Shown here: piece by piece, positions 1 to 9,822 of the stretch
How the letters are laid out: every line of letters starts with the position of its first letter
Position numbering within the stretch: the first letter of the stretch is position 1
Assembly (NCBI GenBank): GCA_025617375.2
Contig: JAMYGW020000012.1
Span: forward strand, 1,178,001-1,242,000
DNA: 64,000 bases
Source of the DNA: Acarospora socialis
Lineage: Eukaryota; Ascomycota; Lecanoromycetes; Acarosporales; Acarosporaceae
Direction of reading: 5' to 3'
Position numbers and translations under genes: made by a program
The notes under the pieces: model-generated
Database searches by the model: none
Told to the model about the DNA's origin: nothing
The model's input: only the letters and a program-made list of their open reading frames with translations

Positions 1-1398
1 CACATTCCTCCTGAGTGATGATCTCACCTGCGTATTCGACGATGATCTGGTTGGGCTCAAACGTGCGGTTGCTTCGAACGCCATATCCACGGTCTTTAGT
101 TTTGATGACTTCAACGCCGATGTTGTATTTCCCGCCAGCTTTGCACCGCTTCTTCAAATCCTCAAAGCTGCGATTAGTGCATGACTCCGCGCCAATGCTA
201 CAGTTGTTATCGTCACATTCGTAAAACATAAGTCTGTTGAAGCAGTCCTCATCACAGCCACTCTCGGGCTTGCAGATGCAGGTTGAGTATTCTTGGAGCT
301 TGGTGTTTTTCCAGATGTTGGCGGCTTCTCCGACGAATACATCTAGACTCACAGTTAGCGGCAGCAGCAAAGCAATGGGTAAGGTAACGACTTACTCTTC
401 TGCGTCTTCTTCCATTCCTCAGGCTTTGGCTGGCCGGGCGGTAGAGGGTTGAATACCTCAAAAGGAAGCTTGAAATCTCTCCCAGTCTCTAACATCCTTT
501 GCCCTGCAAACATTGGTAGAGGCAACAACTTTCTCTCCTTGGGCTTCTCAGGGCTCTTCGAATTTTTCTTCTTGAGTTTATTTTTCGTGTCAGTCAACCG
601 TGGGTCGAAGTCGCGGTCTTGCCCAACGTATAAACCTTGCGATAGCCACCGCTTGACTTTGGGTTTCGGTACTTCATGCCTTGATAATGTAGTTGTACCG
701 GTGTCTGTTTTGCTCAACCCATTATCCGCGACGCGTACACGCTTCGTGACAGGACCCTCAACAACCTTCTCCTCCTGAACTTGAGACCCTCTGGGTCTGA
801 GAGTAGTCCTCCTATCCACTTTGATAGCCTGCAGCTTCTCTTTCCCTGCAGCGATAGCCTCCCTACCACGCTTCCCCAGAGCTGTTGTAGTGGTTCTGAC
901 CATAGTCGTCGCTTTCTCTATGAGCTTCAGACGCGTCGATCTCCTCGTTTTTATTTCCTCCGCCGGTTCAGGCTTCTTCGTCTCGTCAACAGGCATAGCG
1001 TCAACTTTCCCAATTGTTTCTGAGGTTAGAATCCTTTCCAGCACAAGCTGTTGCTGAGATACAACATGCTGGTTGACCAGCGTTGCGCCGGAAACCGTGC
1101 GGCTGCCGCCGTCGCTGTTCGTCTGCGCCGTTTCGTTGGCAGCTCGATGGTCCAAGCTTCTGATGCGGTCAAGGGCACGCGGAGTTTGGTCAATGTCGGT
1201 AAGCGCATCATACCAAGTCTCCTCAGCTTCGGGCTTCATGGTCGCGTCGGTAATCGCGCTTGAGGCGTCGTCAGCGTCCTCCGTAGGTGGTGTTGTGGTG
1301 GAGCGCCCCGTGGAGGGGTCGTAAGAATTATCGCGGACAGTGATGCATGAAAGCGTAGACGCAGATGGAGAGCGTGTCATTATACGACGAGGAGCCAT
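1..1398 (-). CDS. Ash1-like AWS-SET histone lysine methyltransferase (partial, 3' end off window)
   Basis: Two exons are visible: 396-1398 and 1-342, with a 53-nt intron (GTAAGT...CTAG). The ATG at 1398 (context CCATGGC) is the first in frame. The N-terminal ~330 residues are basic and low complexity, ending in a conserved stretch (KLLPLPMFAGQR, then FNPLPPG). After the intron comes a cysteine-rich AWS domain (CICKPESGC, DEDCFNR, YECDDNNC, SCTNRSF) and then the start of a SET domain (RGYGVRSNR, IIVEYAGEIIT). The sequence leaves the window inside SET, so the catalytic NHS/GEELTYDY part is not seen. AWS followed directly by SET is the arrangement of H3K36-type enzymes. The proline-rich lead-in suggests the fungal Ash1 (KMT2H) class rather than Set2, but that choice is from memory. 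Expected role: nuclear chromatin methylation. Confidence 0.85.
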
Positions 1399-2053
1399 GG
1401 CTGGAAAAGTACTTGTCTTGAAGAAGAAGTAAGAAGATGTGCTATGCTTGAACAAGCTGATTCAGGGCAAACGTGTACCGCGTGTACAAGAACCAATATT
1501 GACTTGGGACAATGGTTTGTGATCGTGAGAATCGTGAGGCTCGCGTCGCTCATAGAGTGTACGTGTGCGAAGGGGAGAGAATTTGGGAGAGGAGAAGGAG
1601 TGGGAGTGGGTATTTGTATTGCACATATTTCTGTAAAGGGAAGGGTTGAAGGGGAGCTCGAATTCGCGAGACGTGCAGGAGCCCACAACAAACCCTTGTC
1701 CGCCAATCATCGATGCTCCATTCTTCAACATTCCTTTTCTTCTTGGCTATGGACGAATTGACCTGGCAACTTGCATCTCAGAGAACAACTTTGGAAGGTG
1801 GCAGTGAGGATATATAGATTATTAAGCTGGTCTATGATACAAAGTTTATCCCAGGCTCTTCGCTCATACAATAATATACACCAGATCCGGAGATGCACTC
1901 ACACCGTATCCGTCTCTTCCAAAGACCCCAATTGCTACAATTAAGAAAATGATATACAAGTCGCTGACGTGTGGGGAATCGAGGTTTGTACAGGTAACGC
2001 CCGCTCCCGTAATAACATGGAAGGAAAGAAATGCAGTCCAGTATGGTAGCTGA
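1399..2053. other. Intergenic, 5' of the SET gene and 3' of ERF2
   Basis: No convincing coding exon is visible. Short ORFs on both strands lack family features. The stretch must hold the SET gene promoter and the ERF2 3' end. Confidence 0.5.
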
Positions 2054-4216
2054 TCACTTTCTGTGGCCCTCCTCCGAGGTTCCCGCGGCCCCGTGCATAG
2101 GTCCTTGAAAAGCGGGACCTCCTCCACCGACGTTCTGCATTTCCACACCGCCACCTTGCTGCTCCGGGACCAATGGAGCGTGTGGTTTGCCCCTCCTTGG
2201 ACCAAATCTTTGATCTCCTTCCTCGTACTTTCTTTTGAAATGCAGATACGTTGGCGGCCTCGGGCGAATGAGTACCGCGACCCAGTTCTTGAGTATACTG
2301 CCTTGACTGAAAGGCCGATGTCGATCCTTTTTGAGAAACTTATGCGAGTTCAACAGCTCCCTGGTCGTCTCTCCACGAGCGGTTAGGTAGAGATGATATG
2401 CGAAGAGAGAAGAGGGATACGGTAGGGCAAGGATGCCGTAGAGGACCAAGGCGAAAGGAACACGGCAATCATTGATGGCCTCGCGAAACGAGATGTCTTC
2501 CATTGTCATGTATTTGAGACAATGACAAAGACTTGCGCCGATGAGAAAGAGACTTATGATAGTCCCTGAGCTCACAAAGGTGAAAAAGTACCGATAGTTT
2601 CGCCTGCCGACACAGTTGTTTAGCCAGCTGCAATGGTGATCCTGCGTCTCTACGCAGCTGTCGCACACCCTGCAATGATGGGCCCGAGGAGGTCGCCAGA
2701 TATTGCACGTTTTGCAATATTTAACGGGGACTTCCATTGCAGCGTGTGTCGGCCTCATAGACTTGACTAGAGCCCAGTCGTTAAGTGAGGGCCCCAGAGT
2801 CAGCGGGTCTTCACTATCATCTGGTGGGGGTAGAGGGTGTAGATTTCGGGGGAGAATCTACATAACGAGCTGTCAGCTGTGAGGAAGAAATATACTAAAG
2901 AGAGACACCTACTCCAGGATCAGTTACAGATGCATGTAGGAAAGAAGATATACAAATGAAAAAGATATATGCAAAGATGATGGGTATCGCTGGTGAGACG
3001 TTGTGCCATAGCCATGGTGCCCTGTTTAGGAACTTTGATTAGTGCAAAACACCTGATGCCGGTTGCGATGTCCCCGGACCTGCACTTACGAATATGCAAA
3101 GAAAAGCGCCCCCGGGAGAGTTACGACAATGCCGGTGGCTATATTCAGCGGTCTATCCCTAGCGTTCTGTAACCGGCCACCCAAGCAGAAGACCGTATTA
3201 CCCTCAAAATACTGATAGTTACGCCCAACCTCTCGCTTGACCTCCTCCTGCAACTTTGTTCGCGCAGACCTTGTTGATGACGCAGCGGAAGAGAGACGCT
3301 CCCTACCTTGGGTGTTGTTGCTTGGCTGGACGTCTCCTTTGGCCGGGAGTAAAAAGCTTGACCGAAACGATCTTGGTGACTTTGATGGCGGCGAGAGCAT
3401 ATTATGTCCTTGTTTGTAGTTCTTGCGCAGATCTAGATGGGTGGGCCGAGGATTCGATGAGCGGTCTTGCAGCGGCCGTACGCTTTCAGTCGTGCTTTGA
3501 ACCGTTCCATGACCCGTTGGACTTGTGTTCGCTGTTCCTCTATCCGGCCCATCATGCTCGGTGAAGTCTGTACCTCGCGACGGCGGTGGGATATCCTGGT
3601 CTTGGTGGATCTGGGGACCTTGTCTCAGAACGAGGTTTGAGCCCACACTCTGTGGATTGGTAGTGCTTCCTGTATCGCTGTTTCCATCCTCGGGAGCAAC
3701 AGACTGCGTGGTATTCGGTCTCACACCGCGCTGCGCTTGCAATCGTTGCGAGCTCATGGGGCGGAAGAATGCGTGCGAGGCAAGTGAAGGAGCGTGGGTC
3801 CTGCTCGTCCGGCTTGAAACACTATGCGATCTGTTTGTCCCTGACATTGGCCGTCCGGACGCCCCAGAGAGAACGCCACCCCGAAGCCCGCCAAAACCAC
3901 CTGTCTGAGGCAGCCCCCGACGCGAAGGTGGGGGCTGTGACCATGTATCGCGCTGAGAGGAATTTTGCGCAGCTGATGGTGGGCGCGAGTAATTCATAGC
4001 AGAACTACCAGCAGACGTCCGATTGCGCGAGACTTGTATGCGTGTTGTACTTGCGGCAGCGTCAACGTCTTCCTTGCCATCCTCCGATGCTATGTCAGTC
4101 ATGCGGGACGATATGACACTCGGCGCATGACGCGACTCTGGATCACCGCTCGACGGGCGTTGGAAGGAGGTGCTAGCAGATGGGTCATGGTAAGTCGAAG
4201 AGGTCGCAGAGGCCAT
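2054..4216 (-). CDS. ERF2: Palmitoyltransferase Erf2 (DHHC protein S-acyltransferase)
   Basis: Three exons: 3090-4216, 2913-3021 and 2054-2857, with introns of 68 and 55 nt, giving about 679 aa. The ATG at 4216 is the first in frame. Residues 1-330 are Ser/Pro-rich and disordered. Then comes the conserved NYQYFEGNTVFCLGGRLQNA segment and paired membrane segments (GIVVTLPGALFFAYS; PAIPIIFAYIFFICISSFL). The zinc-binding cysteine-rich domain reads CKTCNIWRPPRAHHC, CDSC, then DHHC at about residues 485-488 with WLNNCVGRRNY. Two more membrane helices and the TTRE motif follow. In yeast Erf2 with Erf4 palmitoylates Ras in the ER; the motif set and order support orthology. The filamentous-fungal protein is longer than the yeast one because of the N-terminal tail. 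Confidence 0.93.
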
Positions 4217-4656
4217 AATCTGGCTTGAGCGCTTCGTAGTCAAAGCATCCGTGGTACTGAAGATCAAGGGACCCGGGCAGCCAAGAAGGCAAGGTGTAAT
4301 GAGGCGCAATTAGGATCGACGAAAGGGCATGCGTCGAGAAAAGCAAAATAGATTGTAAGGTAAACCCGTGTATGATTAGAAAACAACGACCATCTTGAGC
4401 AGTGTCTGTTCCAACTTCCAGGGGACTTCAATAAGATACTGAAAGTTCACGTAATCCCAGATAGCGAAAGAGATGAACTCCGTGTACTTCTCTAACCTCA
4501 TATGGTTAGTACCTCTCCCCAAAGACTCGATTAGTCAGCCACCATTCAACGTCACAGCACAAGGGTAGCTTTGTACCCAAACAGCATCTGAATCTCACAA
4601 CATCGGTAGCATATATCCCCAGAAATAGATCCTGCCGAACAGCAGAGGCAGACACA
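4217..4656. promoter_or_regulatory. Divergent intergenic region
   Basis: This 440-bp stretch separates the start codons of ERF2 (leftward) and the small membrane-protein gene (rightward), so it should hold both promoters. No specific element was recognised. Confidence 0.4.
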
Positions 4657-5310
4657 ATGTCAGGAACAGCAGCACGAGTTGCCAGCAAGATCGGCTCGGC
4701 CGCGAGCGCGACGGCCGGCAAGGCAGCCGAGACCGGGTCAACCAAGCAGACGAGCGTGCTCCAAAAGGGCGCCAAGAGAGATCCTGAGCTCTACGTGCGT
4801 ACCTTTCGTGTCTCTCACTTCATGGTGGTTGTCGGTGAAGGCATAGCTGATCACGACGCTTCGGTGACAGATCCTCCTAGCCATCATGTCCGGCGCTTTT
4901 ACGATGGCGGGCTGGCATTTCGGTATATCTTCCCCCTCGGCGTGGCGTGGAATGGCCAGCTGAGACGGTTTACTAGGGCGGAAACCGACATCTTCGTCTT
5001 CCGAGGCGCCTGTGAGCATGGCGGAAGGCACCATGCCTTGGCAGATCGAAGAAAAGGGAAAGTCCGCCAGCGAAACCTTTAAATATCAATACCACCCAGG
5101 CGGCGACCCTAAAGCTCCGCCCAAGAATGCACCGAGTGCTCTACATTCGGTCATTGTGCCGAACGTCAACTTGCCAAAGGTGAGTGTGTTGTTGGTCATG
5201 CTACAAACTCCGAGTTGTTGGATTTCTCAAGATTTTAAGACGGATAGGCTAATACTTTTGAATAGGAGCTCCATGAGAAGTACAACAAGTGGGGCAAGGA
5301 TGATTATTAG
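4657..5310 (+). CDS. Small single-helix membrane protein, probably mitochondrial
   Basis: Four exons: 4657-4794, 4871-4922, 4977-5179 and 5266-5310, giving 145 aa. The first exon encodes an Ala/Ser/Lys-rich N-terminus (MSGTAARVASKIGSAASATA) suited to a mitochondrial or membrane-interface segment. Then KRDPELY leads into one hydrophobic helix (ILLAIMSGAFTMAGWHFG) that is split by intron 2. The C-terminal part has YQYHPGGDPK, a run ending in the VIVPNVNLPK exon, and the terminal ELHEKYNKWGKDDY. The same layout and C-terminal motif recur in a conserved family of filamentous-fungal proteins. The lead DPELY plus helix resembles B12D/NDUFA4-type respiratory-chain accessory proteins, but that link is inference. 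The frame is intact across all junctions. Confidence 0.8.
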
Positions 5311-5770
5311 GTATCAGAAGATATTCCTTGGATGATGAGGAAGGCGAGTCATTGTAGATAAGGTAGTTTATGCAAGGCGTCAAATCACTTGTCTCACCAA
5401 GAGATCTTTTGCGTTACATCGCCGGCTACCCAAACAATCCATGCTAGATTTCAACGACCGGAGCGATCCCTGCGTCAAGACAGCTTTCACGATTTCCCGT
5501 CATTTCTGTGCGTTCTGTGTGAGCGCTATCTCCAGCGCTATCTCCAGCGCTCGCTCCCGACCTTCCGTTCATATCTTCAACATCAAGACAGGAGCCAAAG
5601 CCCAGAGCCTCTAAGCCTACTTATCAGCGCCGGATTGCGTCGATATACAAGAGCAGGTAATATTGTGCTTGAGTGTGATATCCCAGGTCATCGTCTGTAG
5701 CAGGTGCTGCTGAGCTCCAGGAAATCCTGATAGACTAAATGCCCAATCTGAACTCTCACTCGTGACCGAC
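5311..5770. other. Convergent 3' intergenic region with a 12-bp tandem repeat
   Basis: No gene seen. Around 5523-5553 the unit gcgctatctcca is repeated about two and a half times. Confidence 0.45.
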
Positions 5771-7021
5771 TTAAGAGTTCTTCGGTGCCTCGGCGTAATC
5801 ATTGCTATTTCCCCTGCCTTCAAGGTGACGCTCCAAACTCCCAAAGAGGTCCACCTCCCCATCGGGGCTCTTCACCTCGCTTTCTTGTCGGGCTTCTGGT
5901 TCAGCGCTTTGAGTTTCGTCAAGAGGGGCCTCGTTGGATGGTGGAAGATTCGCATGACTAGCAGCAAGGGGCAACTCAGGCGAGCTTGAAATATCGCGCG
6001 AGATCGGAGGTATAGGAGGTGGTTGGAGAGGAAAGGTGAGTTCGGCGATCGGCGACATCTGAGCAGCAGTTACTTCTATTAAGGGCGGTGGAGGCGGTTT
6101 CGACGGAGACCCTGACAACGAGCCTGGCGCATCTGGGTCTGGAGAAGGAGATAACTCGCCCTCTTCACGGTCGTCGTCATCGCCTTCTTCTCCCTCCTCG
6201 CCCTCTTCATTGTCGTCGTCTTCCTCGTCTCCGTCTTGCATGAGTGAGTCGTCGGCCATCTCTGCATCAGGCCCACCGTTGGCCACGCCTTCAGCAGAAG
6301 TAACTTCAGTCTTGACGCCCTCGACTGTTTGATGGCCACTTTGCGTAGTAACAGTGACATTTGTTGAGACCCCAGCAGTTGCGATACCATTCAAACTCTC
6401 CCCATTCGGGGCGAACTGCACTTTCTTCCTCCTGCCTCTGCCCGGGCCCTTCGGTTTCCTCCTTGGCGGCGGTGGTCTTCTCCTCGGTGGCGTAGGCTGC
6501 ATCATCGCGTCTCCTGCCACAACCACCCCTTCTGCGTTGACGACGCCCACACCTTCCACAACCGTGCCGGGAGCAGGCGCTTCCGTCATCTCCACATCCT
6601 CGAATATCTCCCCTTCCACGACCTGCCCTTCTGGCGCTAAGACTTCCCACACAAACGTCTGCCCCTCCGAATCAGTCTTCCTAACCTTCACTTTGCGCAT
6701 CGGACCTAAAGTCCCCGCTCCTAAGGGGCCCATATACATCGACGGAAGCCCCTTCCTTCTTCTCGCCAGATACTCAGGTTCCGGCCCTTCGAGATGACGA
6801 GGCACAACCGTCCACTTCTTCGCTACGAATCCCCTCTCTGTACCCCCTACATCGCCTTCCCCGCCATCCTCTTCCTCTCCCATCAGACCCTCCTTCTCAT
6901 CCTCCAACGGCTGCGGCGGCGGGCGGAAGACGTTCCCAGACCTTGCCGCTCTCAATAAAGCTTGGCTATGTGGAGGCAAGAGGTGATAATCTCTCGGCAT
7001 AGGAAGCTCCGGCCAAGGCAT
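5771..7021 (-). CDS. Conserved acidic, proline-rich fungal protein of unknown function
   Basis: Single-exon reading of 416 aa from the ATG at 7021; an upstream exon cannot be excluded. The N-terminus (MPWPELPMPRDYHLLPPHS, then QALLRAAR) looks like the conserved core. Next come FVAKKWTVVPRHLEGPEPEY and LARRRKGLPS, then VKVRKTDSEGQTFVWEVL and EGQVVEGEIF. The middle holds a Pro/Arg/Lys-rich basic patch (PPRRRPPPPRRKPKGPGRGR) and the C-terminal third is strongly acidic, with long Asp/Glu runs, then Pro/Ser-rich. A basic patch next to an acidic tail suggests a nuclear protein, but no catalytic domain was recognised and no function is assigned. Confidence 0.75.
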   Translation of the reverse strand: MPWPELPMPRDYHLLPPHSQALLRAARSGNVFRPPPQPLEDEKEGLMGEEEDGGEGDVGGTERGFVAKKWTVVPRHLEGPEPEYLARRRKGLPSMYMGPLGAGTLGPMRKVKVRKTDSEGQTFVWEVLAPEGQVVEGEIFEDVEMTEAPAPGTVVEGVGVVNAEGVVVAGDAMMQPTPPRRRPPPPRRKPKGPGRGRRKKVQFAPNGESLNGIATAGVSTNVTVTTQSGHQTVEGVKTEVTSAEGVANGGPDAEMADDSLMQDGDEEDDDNEEGEEGEEGDDDDREEGELSPSPDPDAPGSLSGSPSKPPPPPLIEVTAAQMSPIAELTFPLQPPPIPPISRDISSSPELPLAASHANLPPSNEAPLDETQSAEPEARQESEVKSPDGEVDLFGSLERHLEGRGNSNDYAEAPKNS

Positions 7022-7385
7022 GTTTCCGCGGTTGTGACTGTTGTTGGCAGCAATGGTTGGTTCGGCGCGTGGGGCAGCACCAACGACGGCGGGTTGGCGG
7101 CGCCAGTGGCGGACCGGCAAGCCTTCGAAGACATCATGATCTATTTGGGTACGGTTGGACCGGGATTGGCGGTTGTTGCGATACTGGAGTTCGCGACTTG
7201 TCAGCGCAATGAAACCAGATCGCTTCTAAGGATGAAAGCGAGCTGTGCAATTTGTGGGCGGGAAGCGACCAGGATGCACGAGATGACGGTAATGGAGAGC
7301 TGTGGGAATCCTTACTGGGGCCATATTGCTCCTTAGTTTGTTTGCAGTGTCGTTGCGCCAGGCAGTCTGCGCGCTCAACAACGGC
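7022..7385. other. 5' flank of the acidic-protein gene
   Basis: No gene recognised. It lies between the start codon at 7021 and the foldback element. Confidence 0.4.
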
Positions 7386-7817
7386 AAATGTCTCCGGTCT
7401 ACCCTGATCTCTTCAAATCGCATCTAAATCTACCCTTTTTACTAATATCTCCCCCCACTGAATTTAAGGCCTAAGTTTAGGCATCTAATTTAGGTGCGGG
7501 CATATCTATAGGTAAGATCATAAGGTATGTAACAGTTTTGGTAGTAAGGATTAGACTTGAGATAGATGTCAATTAGTGAAGAGACTTAACTTAAGTCTGA
7601 CTTTAGAACAACATTAGACATGAACTTACACGCAAGCTTAGACACGACCTTACACAAGATCTTAGGCATGAAGTCAAGCATATAAGTCTGAAACTCTCTT
7701 ATATGATCAGCGAATCTTGCACCCAAACTTAGGTTTTATATTCAGTGGGGGTAGATATTAGTTAATAGGGTAGATAGAAATACGATTTGAAGAGATCAGG
7801 GTAGATCGGAGACATTT
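7386..7817. mobile_element. 432-bp foldback / MITE-like element with ~80-bp imperfect terminal inverted repeats
   Basis: The left arm (7386 to about 7470) starts AAATGTCTCCGGTCTACCCT. The right arm (about 7733-7817), read in reverse complement, starts AAATGTCTCCGATCTACCCT, and the two stay alignable for roughly 80 bp, including TGATCTCTTCAAATCG and CCCCCACTGAAT. The interior is AT-rich with repeated short cttaggcat/tttaggcat-type motifs and no ORF. This is the form of a non-autonomous foldback or MITE-like DNA element. No clear target-site duplication was found next to the ends, so the exact termini are uncertain. Confidence 0.8.
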
Positions 7818-8237
7818 ACTGAGTATAATTCTGGGTTGTACTGTATACCTATGATTGTCAACTGCTACACAATACTCATATGAGGAGCCTCCCGATGTCA
7901 CTTGCATAGATTCCAAAGACTTCAATTCTCAGTTGATATACACTGTTCTGAAGCCCTCCATTGCTGAAGAGCTTCAATCTCATTGTTAATGTGATTGGTT
8001 TCTTTGACATACTGGAGTGCTCCAGAGGAGGATGCTGGCATTGACTTACGACCTAGGACTATATGTGACTGATCTAGCCTGAGCTCTCGTAATATACAAG
8101 TCTCCGGAGTCAGATGCAGCTTTCGGAGGTATATTAATATCGCACCTAAACAATATGATACACATCCAGCTCCAAGCTTAGGTCCATCTAGTAGAGTGTC
8201 AGTAACTCATCGCGGTATAGGAAGGCGAGCGTGGAAC
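7818..8237. other. AT-rich intergenic DNA with a dispersed-repeat motif
   Basis: No gene seen. It carries gaagccctccattgc at 7950-7964, a motif also found near 32804 and 59554. Confidence 0.45.
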
Positions 8238-8970
8238 TCACCCAGTATCTTTAACCCGGATCATGCCGCCTTCGTTGCCAGTTTGCTTGCCCTAAAAATC
8301 GAGCTATTAGCATCCTCAAAGCTAAGTAGTACAGCACACTGTTGGCCAGAACGGCCACCTGTTTGGAGGGGTAAACTCACCGTCTTCCCGCCTTCCACCA
8401 CTAACCTATCCAGCTGGTAGAACTGACTGACGACCGTTTGCCTCTGTAAACCGCGAACATCAGCCGACCACTCTTTATGTCATACAATCACCCTTGCCAT
8501 CATGGTCGTTATCCAGAAAACCAAGAAAGTTCCTGTACTGCCACCTCCTCAACAGCTAGCCAGTCCCCGATCCATCTCCTTTCCCATGGTCAAGCCCAGC
8601 TCTCGACCTACCTTCATCATCTGTAACTCCTTCAATCCTCTCTGAATAAGCTCCTGTATCCTCCGCTCCTCCACCTCTCCTCTGTGTTCCCTGAAAGCAT
8701 CTATCGTCCTCCGCTTCGCATACTCCCGGAAGTTGTACGCCGCGAACTGCCGCGATTGTCTGAGAAGTGAGCGGAACTGTGGATTGGCCGGAACGAGCGT
8801 GAGTGTTAGTGTTGAGAGCTCTCTTAGACATAGGTGACAGACTTCCACTTGGGGCTGTGAAGAGGAAACAGAGTGCAGAGGTGTTGCGGCGCATTGGAAT
8901 GGAACATTTGCGGACGTACGAGGGATCGAGCTTGAAATGCACTGTCGCCTCGTATCGAGGTCATGGACAT
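8238..8970 (-). CDS. ISD11: ISD11/LYRM4-like iron-sulfur cluster biogenesis factor
   Basis: Five short exons: 8920-8970, 8831-8854, 8612-8776, 8381-8443 and 8238-8291, about 118 aa. The joined product has the ISD11 core: PQVEVCHL, then [70 protein letters not shown]11 binds and stabilises the mitochondrial cysteine desulfurase Nfs1. Junctions 1, 3 and 4 are normal GT-AG in phase. Junction 2 is odd: the good donor (GTCTAAG at 8829) and acceptor (CACAG ending at 8777) leave one extra T and would break frame. Keeping the frame needs exon 2 to stop at 8831, giving L-F-R where the family has L-Y-R. The start may be 8970 or 8964. Identification is firm; the second junction is unresolved. Confidence 0.85.
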
Positions 8971-9822
8971 CTCCAAAGGAGAAAAGGTGACACAGCCTAC
9001 ACTTATCGGGTAGAGATCTGTGGTCGGGAAGAGGATTATGTCGGAGACCGAATTTGATGAGGGTTGATGGACCCGATATGCGTTTGCCCCTGGTGATATG
9101 TTAGAATCAAGGTACTATATGCGAGAAAGTCATGATCCAGCTTTTGTGGACCAAGGAGAGCTGTGTTTACAAATCTATAGACTAACAAGATCATTACTAC
9201 GAGTACATCGATGTCTGCCGTCAACATCTCTCCATCCCGGCCCATGATGCTCCGATTATGCTTAGTCATCATAATTCCTGTCGATTAGCCCTCGATCCTT
9301 CTTGGGGTTTGGTCTTAGGATCTGGTGCACCTTTCTCTTTAGGACGAAAAGGCGCCATAGCTACCTGGATACCCTGTGAGATATATGGGTGAACGACCTA
9401 TAAACGTATCGGTTGGGGCCGTGGAACACGTCGAGCTGGTCCCAGCCTCAGACTAGCTATTGATGGCGTCGTCATAGTTGATACTCTAGGGTTCTCTCAG
9501 AGATCGTCCTGATGACGCGAGCTGCGACTATTACGCGATGACCACCTAGTCCTGAAGGACTACGAATGCGTACCAACCGGGATGGACCTACACATCACTC
9601 GTACTTGTATGACATGTCGAGTACAAGCACTTCGGTGGTTAGGCTCAATGAGAACAGCGAGTTACCATGAAAGTAACTATAAAGTATAACCCTCTAACGA
9701 CATACAAGAATCCTGGACGGCCATCTAGTAACAAAAATCCCCAAAGCTTCAAATGCGCTTCCATAATGGTACATCCCTTTCTAGCGTACCTCATACTCCA
9801 TGCTTGTCCTCGCAGGATACCA
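8971..9822. other. Intergenic region between ISD11 and the first RGS-LOV gene
   Basis: 852 bp with no recognised coding exon; only short unlinked ORFs. It holds the ISD11 promoter and the 3' end of the RGS-LOV gene. Confidence 0.45.
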
